NCBI GenBank assembly: GCA_914767715.1
Contig: OU612068.1
Location: 27,466,001-27,530,000, forward strand
Length of the DNA stretch: 64,000 bases
Source: Membranipora membranacea
Lineage: Eukaryota; Bryozoa; Gymnolaemata; Cheilostomatida; Membraniporidae
Direction: 5' to 3'
This document shows positions 35,000-48,500 of this stretch, piece after piece. The position numbers and the translations under genes were made by a program. Numbering within the stretch: position 1 is the first letter of the stretch; each line of letters begins with the position of its first letter. The notes beneath the pieces were generated by a model. It was given only the letters and a program-made list of their open reading frames with translations, was not told where the DNA came from and made no database searches.

Positions 35000-35821
35000 C
35001 AAGCACAAAACTGCATTCGCTTACGCTGATGACACCATTATTTACTGCACAGCAACAGATATCCCTACCTTAATGGATAAATCTGAGTCATTGATGAGAG
35101 AAGTATCGAATTGGTATTCAAACAATCTCCTTCAACTCAACTTATCCAAAACCCAATACTGTATTTTCTCAAATAGAAAAGTAGAAGATTTTTACCAAAT
35201 CCAAATAAACAATTTGAAAATATAATCCAAGCATTCGCTCAATCTTCTTGGAGTTATTCTTGATTCAAAACTTTAACTAAAAAGTTTAACCCCTCAGGCT
35301 AATGCCACCGCCTCTAAAGCAAACAAAATGGTCTACTTGTTATCAAAACTAAAAAATACATGACAGTAGAAAACTCATTGAAGACTTACAAATCACTGAT
35401 CAGACCTATAGTAGAATACTGCTCATCATTGTACTTTGATGGTTTAGCCAAAAATTCAGAAACATTAGAAAAAGTACAAAATAAAGCAATCAGAATTATA
35501 ACTTCAGCCCCCAAACAATTTTCTGTCACATCTGGCCGCTTACTCCTAAATTTACATACTCTCCACAGTAGAAGGAATTTTCTTTTTCACAAGTTTGTCA
35601 AATCGAGGGTCCATAAAGGCCGTGCATCCAAGCACATACTTCATCTCGTTAGCAAATCAAACAGACATACACGATCACTTCGTAGCAACTGTGCAATAAT
35701 TAAACCCTCATTTAGATCAAACCTAGGCAAATCAGCCTTTTTAAATATTTTTCGTACATTTGTAACTAAATCAGCCAAGCCTCATGAATCATTATCATTT
35801 AATCCTACCTCATGTTATTAA
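34989..35821 (+). pseudogene. LINE reverse transcriptase, second part
   Basis: After the MITE comes HKTAFAYADDTIIYC, with the catalytic FADD-type motif as YADD. A thumb and C-terminal region includes LNLSKTQYCIF and LIRPIVEYCSSLYF. Two in-frame TAA codons, then TGA and a frame change near 35355, separate the halves. Confidence 0.85.
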
Positions 35822-35900
35822 CTTGTAATTTTGTTCGCAACTCTCTGTTTCTTCTTTTCTTTTTTCATCTTATTCATGCAATTTATGATACCATGCTTTT

Positions 35901-36220
35901 GTTATCCTACTCACTATATATATAGTATGTAACACCCAACCACTTATATCTTTTTATTCAAGTCATTTTTTGTATCTTTGTTAATGTGTGTGAGGTCAAC
36001 AAGTTATTTTTAATTTGCTTTAATTATAAACTTTTAGAAAACCTCGATAAATAAATAAATAAATTATCCTACTCACTATATAGTATGTAACACCCTAACA
36101 CTTATATCTTTTTAGTCAAGTCATTTTTTGTATCTATGTTAATGTGTGTGAGGTCAACAAGTTATTTTTAATTTGCTTTAATTATAAACTTTTAGAAAAC
36201 CTCAATAAATAAATAAATAT
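35901..36220 (+). repeat. LINE 3' tail in two tandem copies
   Basis: A stretch of about 155 bp from ttatcctactcactatat through gtgtgtgaggtcaacaagtt to the aataaataaataaat tail occurs at 35901-36060 and again at 36062-36220, with only a few differences. Confidence 0.9.
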
Positions 36221-36239
36221 AGTTAAATATTAGGCCTAT

Positions 36240-36640
36240 GGATGTAACCAAGACTTACCTAAAAAGATGAGGATAGTTATATACCTTGTACTGAGCAAGC
36301 ACCTGACCCTCTTGGGGTGTAGAGTCAGGTGCTGGCCCAGTACAAGGTATATGACTATCCTCATTTTTATACTCGCATCCTCTTTGCTCAGTGGCAACAG
36401 TAAAAATGGCTGATTTGACCTGATTTGATACCTAGCTGACTGACAGTTTCCTTTTAACTCTCACATACTCTCATGCTGGAAATTCCTATGTTGGAAAACC
36501 AAATAAATCAATTGAAAATTATATACCATGTCATTTTTGGGGTTTTCCATTACTCCTTTACTTGGTCATATTTATAAATGAGTCACATATGTACCTTTAT
36601 ACGAATAAAGCCTGACTGAGTTGGGACTGGGAGATAATTG
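36240..36640. repeat. Dispersed repeat, copy C, with foldback
   Basis: Third partial copy of the family at 32600 and 33519. It contains a 93-bp foldback (36269-36361) whose arms read gaggatagttatataccttg and caaggtatatgactatcctc, with inner arms gcacctgac / gtcaggtgc. Confidence 0.65.
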
Positions 36641-37059
36641 AATTTAAGAGAGTGAGCTATTTCAGGAGGGTGCGAAATGAGGAACTCTTTCCTTGCAAAT
36701 AATTTATTCCTCTAGCTAGAGTATGTATGCTATGCTTACATTATCAGTGGAGCAAGTTTGAAATGTTAGCTGGCACATCATGTATTTTTAGTTTATTTAT
36801 TTAAGTATTGGGCTATTACCCTCACAGTTATAATGAACAAATTACCACCGCGCTAACATTCAGTTAAAATTCAGCGGTATTTTAACACTTCGGATGTGAA
36901 CTGCAGCCCTAATCACACCTCTTCTAGGGTCTCCGACCCTTAACAGCATTACCAGGTCCCCTACCTTGACCAGCGCAGAGAATAATTTGGGCCCTCAAAC
37001 CCAGGCAGAGCATACCAGAGCTTAAGGTCACCTGACCTATACAGTTGCAGACAGAGGTG

Positions 37060-37260
37060 TGCGGCGGACGGGATTCCCGTCTGTCCGCCCGTATCCGTCC
37101 ATTCTTTGGACACAGATGGACAAATATTTTGAATGGACGGGCAGAAAACTTCTGGACAGACAGTTTTTCCTGGACAGGCGTGTACGGACAGACAAATTTT
37201 TTTGATGGACATGCAGAAAAATTCTGGACGGACAGTTTTTGCTGTAAGGGCACGGGCAGA
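37060..37260. repeat. Tandem repeat with ggacagac phrases
   Basis: Two to three units of roughly 70 bp share tggac.gacagttttt, gcagaaaa.ttctggac and gacagacaaat. Open frames on both strands here come from the repeat. From 37300 to 38552 nothing recognisable was found. Confidence 0.75.
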
Positions 37261-38552
37261 CGATTCGTTTAGTTCCATCAGAAGCCTCTACCTGCTGGCC
37301 TTCAGTGAATTTACATCGTTGTAATTGTAATTGTGCCCAATTGTTTCAACTAACAATCTGAGATTAATAATCTTCCAGTCTTACACATTTCAGTATGAAG
37401 TGAAGCATAAGAAATACAGGAAAGTATAGTGAGGGAGGATTGAGCCTTTCCTTGAGTAACTGCATCATTGCACAAATTATTCCCTAGCCCTGGGTATTCC
37501 AGGTTTAAACCTGAATATTGCACTCCAAGTAATTGATAAAATGATACAAAAGTGCTTTGTTCTATTGAAAACATCTAAAATACAAGGCTGATTGCCGCAG
37601 ATAGAGTGTTGGACATATCGTTTGAGTTAGAAAAGCATTCAACTTCCAACATGCAATATAATATGTGGAAAGGCCTGGAAATCGAATATAAATGAAATGA
37701 CATGTCAAATTCTTGCAAGCAGAATGACAGCAGAGCAAGAACAATATGTATATATATATTTTTTTTTTTATATATATAATATGAAAAGATATAAATCTAG
37801 TACCAATATATTTATGTAGGTAGTAAATATGCAGTAGACCAGTAAAAACACATCCAAATGAAAAGCTTTTCTTATTCATAGAAAATTCAGAATGTATCTT
37901 GGGCTTTATGGCAGAAGAACCAGAACTTAGTCGATATTTTTGTCATAAGAGGCCCACAACACGAACTGCCAGCTTATTGCATGGTAGCAATTGGATTAGT
38001 AATGGAATTTCATTTTCTGTAACATTCAATGGAAAGATATTATCAGCAACAATTAAGGGTGCTAAGATTCTCAGTCACAGATTTAAGACTTTGCGCATTT
38101 GGCACACAACACAATCAATCACCTCCTAGCTTTGTCATGTATATATCAAAAGAAAATCTTTACTTTAACTTGATAATGCAATCTGTCACTAACAACAGCT
38201 TCATATGAACTTAAATTCTGAATTTTCTAGCCTATACAGCATTGAAAGATGAACATATCTCACACAAGTTTTGCAAAAGTATGGTCTCATCTGCAAATAA
38301 TCAAGGGAGATTACTATGTTTAGAAAAACTCATAGGTAAGACCTGCCCACTTGAATAGAGTGTTACAAAAGCGTTAGAGATAAACACCTTGACAAACAAA
38401 ATTATCAACTGACAGGAAGATAACACGGAAAAGGTTATGCTGAAATAATACTAAACACTGGTAAACAAATGATTTCTATTGGGCAATCATCTGACCAATG
38501 AGCTCCTTGTCCTAAGGTCATCATTCCGAAAGACTGATAAGCTATGATAAGT

Positions 38553-39544
38553 TCAGATGAACTTGATGATATACTCGGGGTATGCAGCAACATCATGAAA
38601 TACAACATAGATAGATGGGCTAGTTGTATTGTTCACCACGGAGTCATACTGAATAACAGGGTTTTTATACGGTGCAGCTTTCATAGATTTGTCACCCTTG
38701 ATATACTCACCAGTGATCACTCTGGCTTGTATAACAAACATCTCACCGCCCTGATTTGGCTGAGAATATCCACAAGAGTATGCTGAATCACGAGCAAAGT
38801 AAGAACCACCTCCAAAAGCAGTAGCTAAAATTGCATTAGAGACGGAGATATATTTCTGAAGCATACATCTTGAAATCAGGTACAAAATGGCTTTAAATGA
38901 GTTATGGCGGTTATCTCATCCTTGAACTTCACTGATTTCAAGAATACTTTTGGTCGTCTACGGCAGAGGGAGCGTAAATTGATAAAATGTCCATTGTGGG
39001 GAACATCTATTTACATCTCAATAATAACAGATATCTAAACTCTCCGAGTCTAGGTGATAATTGTATCCCTCTAACTTTAAAGGCTCTTACCATTCCTTCC
39101 AGCCATGGCTCTGTCAAATTTTCCAACTGTTATCTTTGACACACTATCTTGATCTGTACCATGCCACAATGGTTTGGTTTCCACCTGGTGTTCTGGCAGT
39201 TTTAACTTCTTAGCTACAGCCTGTCTTAATATCATATACTGCTGATATAGCACTGGGTTCTGCACTCTTCGTACCTGTTCATAAAAAGTGATTTAAGCTA
39301 ATAAGATAATCATTTGGGGAAGTCAAGGATATGAACACAGTTATTTTCTCATAAAAAAGAGCATCAAACTTGATCAGAAAATGAATGCTTGCCTCTAAAA
39401 CTCCCTGTTGAAATTGTACATTTCCTCTTGTCCTGTTAAAGTTAGATTCCACTTGAATGAACTCTGGTGTCCCTGGTGCCACCACGTACTCTTGGTAAAT
39501 ATCTTTAGGCGCTGTCCATGATTTAGGGAGCTCAGCACCAATGA
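38553..39544 (-). CDS. PARP14: PARP14-like gene: catalytic ADP-ribosyltransferase domain
   Basis: Exons 39393-39544, 39091-39274 and 38553-38824, in-window residues 2415-2616. NAD-binding His is in PLWHGTDQDSV and Tyr in GGGSYFARDSAYS. The third triad position falls in SPSIYVVFHDVAAYPEYI and is Ile where PARP1 has Glu988, as in mono-transferases of the PARP14 type. The first exon ends GTTTTAGAG|GCAAGC, a GC-AG intron that restores the match (VQFQQGVLE joined to VRRVQNPVLY). Stop at 38553-38555. Confidence 0.93.
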
Positions 39545-42500
39545 CTAAAAAAGGGCAGCAATTTTTCTTTTTGAGAATGTTGCATTATTCCACCCAACCA
39601 ATAGAAATATTCAGGTTTTACAGATCACACCGATGCAAAAACATATGTATATTCAGTTGAAATATATATTATAATAACATTATTTCCCATGGATCTTATT
39701 TGAGCTTTAGACAAAGCTAGATAGGTTTTACAAACTGTTATACAGAAAGACATGGGATGGGAATCACCAGATCCTTGCAGGGCATTGAGATTTAAACCGA
39801 TTGGACAGACCATCATAATTACTCAATTCTGACTGGTGTGTGGAAAAAGTGATTAAAGAATACAAGCGCCTGATTCAATAGTCTTAGAATAGTCTAAGAT
39901 TGTGGTCTTTTCGGTAGACCATAGTCATAACATTAAGACAATGCTGATATGCCTTGGTCCTACTCCGTTTTATGGTTCATCTATGGATCTAACCTTTAGG
40001 CTTGCTGAGGTCTTCTCTGGTTACTTTGAACTGTATCCCCTTGTAGTGACCAGTCATGGTACTTAGGTTGACTGTTGCCGGTCCATTAGATGTCTTATAT
40101 TCAAAAATTGCATGGGGGTTCTTACTATGGCTCTCCTCGATGAGCTACAAAAATGTCATAGCTGATCAGATGCTCAACAGAACTACCTCTTGTCTTGTCT
40201 CATTTGTTACATTTGAAAACTGTAGAGAATTCATTCAATAAGTATTCTCGGCTGTGGAAAAAAACAACACAGACTTTTCAAAGAGATCATAACCAGTCAT
40301 CAATCATGAGGGTATTCATGGCCATGTGGTTGCTTATCGTCTTGCTGTTCTCAACTAGCCCTGACGTACCCCCAGGGACATCATGAAAAAGCCAAAGAAA
40401 CCACAGCTAATATGACTACGGAGTTCAAACCTTGTTAGTTGTTGCATCAAACTTGCTGATGACACCTTCTCTATCACTGTAGCTCCACTGAATCGCTTTT
40501 GCTAACCACTTTTCTTCCTTCTCTTCAGAAAGTCCTTTTTTGATATCGTTGAGCTCTTTAACAATCAAATCTGTCATTCTAGAGACATCCTCGGGTCGCC
40601 CTCCAATCTTTATATTCACTAGTTTGATGTTGATATCTAGGGTAACATGCAGCCGTATTGCCTTTTCGCGCAGCAGTGCAATCTTGAAACAGACATGAAA
40701 AAGTCCTCACTCATCAGATAACCATGACACCATGTGAACAATGACAACCAGGTAAACCTATATTGCGATGTGTTGAAATCATAGATTTAAAAACTGTTTT
40801 TAAATCTATGGTTGAAATGCAAAAACGGTGTTTATTTTTAATATAATTTATGATCTTAAAAAAAAAGATTTGACAGACCAACCTGCTCATGGGTAAGTTG
40901 CTTGATGAGTTCCTTATCATCTGAATATGTTGGCTTTTTGTTCCAGAATTCAGTGGTCAAAGCTTTCTCTAGTTTTAGATCAAGCTCCTTTTTACATGCA
41001 TCGATGTTGGCTTCGGAATTGGCGTAGATGTCTAAACTTATTGACTCATATTTGATTCTCGCAGCAGAGTTTGAGGGAAGAGTTCTTCCCTGACTAGCAG
41101 CTGCTAGTGTTAGAGTTTCTGCAGTTGGTCCAGACCCTTTAAATAATAGCCATCAGAATGAACAGGGTGATGAGAGATGTAGCGTTTGACACTTGTGATG
41201 GAATCATTTGCATATCACTAAATGTTGTTTGACAGATATGAGTTAAAGTTATGACAGGTATGGAATCCTTAAATATTGGGTTGAGTTCCCCAGTGGTTGA
41301 GGGCTTTCTCTCTCCACTGGGGAACTCAACCACTAAACCTGCACCAACTACAGAAGCCCTGTGCATGTAATTTTAATCTTTACATACCTCCAGTTAATAC
41401 ACTGATGCCGGAACTGAACCAATCAGATATCCTGGCCATTAAACCTTTAGGCTTAATCTTGCTCTTTATTGCTGATTTCATAGACTTTTCAAAGTCATGG
41501 ACCATTGCTGGTTGGAAAATGACTATGTCTACGGTTTTCAGGCAAGTTTGTGGGTTCTTACTTAGATATGTGCTCACAGCTTCCCAAATATATTTGGACA
41601 TTGTCTTGGGAGGTATGTTCAGCTGACCTACAAAAGACTAGGGCAATGACAAAGCAGCTCTCAACATAATTATCGACTGCAAATTTCAATTCACTATCTA
41701 ACTTGAACATTCAAGATCAACCCTGGAATTTATATTTTTAGACTATAGTGTTGATCGAATATGGAAATTTCATGATTCGATTGACCTGATTATATTAGAA
41801 ATGACAAAAACCCAATTAAGTGGACCTATAAAGGGGCACCATTATCACAAATTTTAATCATCAGATTAAGTTTGATTGGTGTTTTTGAGGGTGTGTGCAA
41901 CAATACTGAAACTGAAAAAAAATGCTTTAAAAACAACCAACCTGTCCCAAGCGCAGGAAATGCAATTGATGCAGCTCCTCTTTTGTCGCACTCAGTCAGA
42001 CATGCTGAAATGGCTTTACTCCACTTTGAACTCGAGTCTCCAGGCATCTGGGAATCCAAGTGTATGATATATTTTGCAGTCATGTTCCCAGCTGAGCTGA
42101 CCCATACTCCATTATTGGATGGGGCTATGATAAAAAAAATGCAAAATATTTTGGTGAAGACAAAGATTACAAATATCAACCCACTAATTAGGCATGAACC
42201 ATTTTGTGGGAGCCTTGATGGTACAATTTATCCCATATTCAGCTATACCGTTCTATTCCCGATTTTGTTTCAAGATTTACCCCTGCCTTCTCCCCAACCT
42301 AAAACACCAACGCTCCAAACAACCTACAAGAAAAACCACAATCAACAAAAAATACACAGATCTAAAAAACAAGTCGACCCACATGCCCACATCTCTGGTG
42401 CAGATTATTCATTCATAGGCTCTATAAAATAATGGTACGGACAATTTTTGATGACAGGAAACTGATCGCATATTATACTTCATTGATGTTTCTTCTGTAA

Positions 42501-45500
42501 AATTCACCGGGTGTACCCAGTTGTAGTGGTCATATTTAGAAATTAAAAGGTGTTTTGTTTTTGCATTATATGTGTGGGGTCATAACTCCTATTCTGTGTA
42601 ATCTTACTAATCTAATCTTCAGGGAATTCCAGGTTGAAACTGCATTGTGGGGATTTTGTTGACTTGCCAATTTATTTACCAAGTAAACTTGCAGAAGTCT
42701 GCTCATGTTAGATCAGGACAAATTTAAAATTTTCAATAAGTATAATGTCAGATCTTTATGAGGTTAGTATGATACTGTCTTGCGGCAGCATATCCGCAAT
42801 ATTTCTCAAAATTGCATATAATAAGTGAAATGTTAAGAATTCAATAAAAGGTGTACCTAGGGTGGAACAACGTGGTAAATCCAAAATTAAGGTTGTACGC
42901 AGTTGTAGTGATCATGTCAGCGGCAGCATATCCTCATTTCTTCTAAAAATTGCTTTTAATGAGCGAAATATTAAGAGTTTAAGGTTATGATACCAGCGTT
43001 GACCGATTTGGACATTTTATATACCGTTGGAAAGCTGCTGAGCTACTGATCGCTTATTGCTCATCAAAAACATGATTGGATTACGTTGCATCATTTTATC
43101 GGAGAAATGAGGCCAAAAAGGCTGTTTTTAGCAAAGTGGATGGCTGCGCTACATTGATTACTAGAAAGTTCAAAACAGGTTACATTCATTCTTAGAGACA
43201 TAGTTCATCCTTATTTTAGGTTGAAAATAATATTTGATGAGCCCAAAGTGGCTTTTTACGTCACGTCATAATGCGTGTGGTTTGTTAACTTTGATGATAT
43301 AATGCGAAATTTTTAGCGACGATTTGAGAGAGTTCGAATAAAAAAGGGCCAATTTTTTTGCTTTTTTCCACTATATTGCTGTTTAAATGACACACACCAC
43401 AATTTTCAGCAGTATATCAAATGTATCAATATCAGCATAGACCATCAAAGGTAGATACGTTTTGCGCCATTTATCAATAACGTCAAACATGCTGTCAAAA
43501 GGTCCAGCACTTAGGCCAGACAAATTTATTTTGAAAATTCTCACATACGAAGCCGCATTGATTAAGCATAGTTAAAACAGGAAATGCCAACAGAATACGG
43601 CACTATATTTTAGTCTTCCTCGAATTATACCACACAGAATGCCAAAAACACATTGAAAAGCCCCTCAAATTGGCTGTTTTGGGCATTCTGTGTGGTATAA
43701 TTCGAAAAAGACAAATACATAGTGCCATATTCTGTTGGCATTTCCTGTTTGTACCATGCTTAATCAAAGCGGCTTCGTATGTGAGAATTTTCAAAATAAA
43801 TTTGTCTGTCCTTAGTGCTGGACCTTTTGACAGCATGTTTGACGTTATTGATAAATAGCGCAATCTACGTATCTACCTTTGATGGTCTAGGCTGATATTG
43901 ATACATTTGATATACTGCTGAAATTTGTCGTGTGTGTCATTTAAACAGCAATATAGTGGGAAAAAGCAAAAAAATTGGCCCTTTTTTATTCGAACTCTCT
44001 CAAATCGTTGCTTAAAATTTCGCATTATATCATCAAAGTTAACACACCACACGCATTATGACGTGACGTAAAAAGCCACTTTGGGCTCATCAAATATTAT
44101 TTTCAACCTAAAATAAGGATGAACTATGTCTCTAAGAATGAATGTAACCTGTTTTGAACTTTCTAGTAATCAATGTAGCGCAGCCATCCACTTTGCTAAA
44201 AACAGCCTTTTTCTGCCTCATTTCTCCGATAAAATGACGTAACGTCATCCAATCACGTTTTTGATGAGCAATTAGTGATCAGTAGCTCAGCAGCTTTCCA
44301 ATGGTATATAAAATGTCCAAATCGGTCAACGCTGGTATCATAACCTTAAATAAAAGGTGTTTCAAGGGTATAACAACGTGCTGAATATAAAGAAATAGGG
44401 TGTAACCTAGAACAAGTTTTATCCAATTGCATGCATGCCTATTGCTCCCATTCCACTGGTAACGCCGCAGCGTGACCAGTAGATCGGGAGCCACAGCTCG
44501 GAATGCAGGCAAATGGACCAAACTTGGTCTAGTGTACCCAGTCGTAGCAATCATGTCAGCAGAAGATCGGCAGCGCGGCAGCATATCGCAATTTTTTTAT
44601 CAAAATCGCTAATAATAAGTGAAATGTTACGAGTTTAAAACAAGGGTATATCTAGGGTAGAACAATGTGCTGAATCCAAAACTGAGAGTGTACCCGGTTG
44701 TAGCAATCATGTCAGCGGCAGCATACCTGCAATTTTCTTCACAATCGGTCAGGTAAGTGAAATGTTAAGTGATTAATATGGTCAGCAGGAAACACGACTA
44801 TATGTATGATTTTAACAAGATATTATATCACATCATTTTAAAAGGTGGTCAGCGACAGCACGACATCTCAACGAGAACAAGACAAAAAGCAGCCTAGACA
44901 TAAGACTGTTCAAAACATGATAGCGTGAGACAAATTTGATGTAGGAAAAAAGTGTGTACCCAGTTGAAGAGGTCAGCCGCAGCACTACTGCATATCTCAA
45001 ATATTCACACTATCGATATGTGATTAGTGGGAAGTCAAGAGTTTGATGCAGTTGGCACAAGTCAAGACTGTACTGGGTTCTACATTGTATATGTTTGATC
45101 ATTGCATGAGATGGTTGATGAGAGACAGCGCTACCGCATATCCCCATATCATGTCATTAGCATGTTAGGAAAATATGCGAAGCTGGCATATCTAAGTTTT
45201 TTAGACTCTGACAGTTTGGTTTCTTTCTGAAAAGTGAGGCACTCATTGAACTCTTTGCTCATGTGTTATGCAAAAGATATCCAGGCAATTGAAACGTCAA
45301 AAATGTTGTTTGTTATTGCCCCAAGACAGTGGTCTTAAGACCATACAATATCATACTAGCATCAAGTATCCTGCCAACAAGTATTTACAATCTTTGATAC
45401 TAGTCCCATAAGACGTTTGACATAATTCAATTGAAATTTTTCAATTTGTGCTGGTCTGATACGAGCAGCCTTCTCTCCAAGTTTACTTGGTGAATTAATT

Positions 45501-48500
45501 GCCATGTCAACAAAATCCCACAATGCAATTTCAACCTGGAATTCCCTGATGATTAGATTACTTAGATTACACAGAATAGGAGTTATTTCCCCACACATAT
45601 AATGCCAAAACAAAACACCTTTTAATTTCTAAATATGACCACTACAACTGGGTACACCCGGTGAATTTTACAGAACATACACCAATGAAGTATAAAACGT
45701 GATCAGTATCCTGCCATCAAATATTGTCCGTGCCATAACAACTTATGCTATATCTGCTTCTGGCCTATCACATTCCCATTGAAATAAATCAGCAATACTC
45801 AAAATTGTAATTTTCAATACAACCACAGTTATTTTCCTAAAAATTATCTCTTTCTAATTCCATAATGGCAGAATTGATTTAAAAACATTATATTCTCTTT
45901 ATCATTCAATTTTTCGCAAACCACTATGAATGTTTAGATAGTAGCGTAGAAATGGCTATGCATATAGTTTAAAACAGTATCATGACATCCAGGGTAGGGC
46001 ACATATGCCTTAGATAACTAACTTTGCCTAAGCCAGGTACCCCTGTACTGAGTGTGTCAAACGACACACATTTCTCTGTTATTAAAGACCAAGCCCAAAT
46101 AGCGTATGTAAACATCATCATTCATCTCAAACTGATTAGGGTAGAAACCATAAGTACTCACTGTCAGACAGCATCATGATCTCTTGGGAAAATTCATAGC
46201 CTCCCTTCTGTAAAAGAGCCTTAGCCACTTGCCCTGTTAAATTACATCAGTCTTTCATCAGCATAATTATGTTGAAGTATAAAAGTGATATTCTTTGTTC
46301 TGCTATACCATCAAAACAATAATTAGATGCAGGAGTTATACAAAATTCATGTTATATGTATACTATGTATATATATATATCATGTTTTTTATTACAGCAC
46401 AGATCATTTCAACAATCATTTTTATACGATCTAAAGTGTATCAGGTAGCCTGGACACCACCTCACAACTTTCATTGTTGAAGTGGCTGTGCTATTTCTAA
46501 AGGCGTATTGTAGGATCAAAATAAAAACAACATTTTAATGTTGACCCACTGACAAATAAAACAGCAAGAAATTATATAATGTTGTTGACACTCAACATAC
46601 CTCCCATGATTAAGTTCCCATCAGTACTGTTGACGATGATCTCAGCATTATGGTCGGTTATACTTCCTCCGACGATTCGTAAGAATGTCTCGTCAACCTT
46701 GACACCACCAACCACTTTGGTATTCTCATCTGGTGTACGAACAACTTCTGCTGTGTAAAGAAGCATTGTACACAGCTCTTTGAAATTTGTTTTGACATTC
46801 GCATAAAATACAAAAGAAATGTGAGAAATGCAATATCGGATAAGACCATATAAAGTTGTGATATCATTTAGAGCAAAGAGAATCCCTGTTTAGACCTAGA
46901 TATGGCTAGGACATAGTAATTCTTTCCCAGGTTGTTTGTTTCTGACAAGGTGACCATAGAAATCTATAAAATCAAGGAGAATCTGAATATTTAATTGATG
47001 ATAGTGTCAGGACTCTACATTTTTGAGTATGTTTGACCAAGTCTCTAACTCCTTGGTTTGACAATGCGATAGGAACTAGGCTGATTATGAGGTTGACTAT
47101 AATAAAAAAAAGGTACCTGTTCTATTGAGCCTTGTATTTGTCATAGATAAGTTGAGTTTCTCTTCACTATTAGCCGAGTTGGAGTTTTTCAAGCTAAAAA
47201 GGACAGCTGAGAACTCCTGTAACAGACCACAATAGAAATAACAGAAACCCTCAACGGTGTTCCCATATAATGAAATGCTAGCCTTAACATTTGATACAAT
47301 AACAACAGTTTTTTCACAAGAGTTTATCAAAGCTTGAGAAGAAAATACATGTTATTTAATGTATCATGCAAAAAGTAATTTTCACAATTGTTCTGTGACT
47401 GACCCAATGGGAGCTACATATCATTAGTATAAGTAAGAATAGGTGCTGTATCGCTGTACAATAATAAAATAAAACACAAAGATGAGTTGAGAGGGTCAAA
47501 ATCCTACCTGCATAGTACGTTGATCCAAATGATAGATGACGATTTTGATATCACGTATGGTACTTCTAGGGTTCTTCTCTGTGTAGTCGATAGCTGTCTC
47601 AATCATACATCGAGCTACATTTTGCTCCGGGTACCTCAAATTACCAGTACCAAGAGCAGGAAAGGCAATAGAAGAGTGGCCCTCGGATGCAGCCTTTATA
47701 AGGCAGTCACGGATTACTTGCTGGAGTGCCTTTAAGTAGTAACAAAAAAGGTTTAAATATTTTACTATCAACATTTGCCTCTCATCTACTCTAATCAAAT
47801 ATACCTTACCACAATGCCAGACGTGATATACCTGATCATGCAATTATAACCACTAATACAAGGTAGATTGAATCAGATCTAATAAGTTCTAAGCTCTACA
47901 AAACAACTGTATGTATGTTGATATGCTTCCGCTGAATGCAGCAAAAGACATTTATAAGCATAAAATTATGGTTCGAATCGCAAGCTCTTCAATATTACTA
48001 GTAGCCCACAAATATCTATGCATCATTTTTATCAGAATGTTCAGAAAGAGCAGAATTCCAGGACTTCTATAGTTGCCCAGAGGTCGAGGGAGAAAAGGCC
48101 TCGACTACTGGGGCAACTATAGAAGAAGCTATGCTGTGAATGAATTGTTAACAGTACCTGAACACTGGCTGGTCCTCCCCAATGAGGTAAGCAGCAATGT
48201 AATATCTGTTTACATGGCATCCGGTATCCTCTGGTAGCAATTACTTCACCATGTTGAATGGGAGCTAGGTTACTACAATCTCGCTGTAGTTGTGGTCCCG
48301 CCCTCTGAGCAATAACTGGTGCAACCTTTCCATTTCTAAGGTCCATGTCGGTTCCCACTGAGTTCACCAGCGATTGCTCCTATGTAAAATACCAAGTATA
48401 GAGGATGATTTAAAGGAGCCATTCCAAAAGGCAATAGAAATCTGCAGTTTTTAATTCAAAATTTATTTTTTATCACTAGATACTGATAACACCGCAGAAA

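Larger units (their letters stand above)
34166..36057 (+). mobile_element. 5'-truncated LINE with reverse transcriptase, split by a MITE
   Basis: The reverse transcriptase of a non-LTR retrotransposon (CR1/L2/Jockey-like by motif) runs from LPIISKVFELAMKN near 34180 to the C-terminal region ending at 35821. Core motifs are FGFRKHHSSEQLL, LDVRKAFDTINHGQL, GVPQGSVLGP and AYADDT. The endonuclease and 5' end are missing. The frame is broken by TAA at about 34229, the MITE at 34616-34999, two TAA codons between 35223 and 35280, and a shift near 35360. The tail is a 3' UTR ending in aataaataaataaat. It is transposon debris, not a host gene. Confidence 0.9.

Noticed and set aside
41872-42432. 186-codon plus-strand open frame
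   Set aside because: Opposite the macrodomain 3 exon at 41942-42124; composition is shadow-like.
45362-45613. 83-codon minus-strand open frame
   Set aside because: Mostly inside the right arm of the 3.3-kb inverted-repeat element; the left arm has decayed equivalents. No known family.
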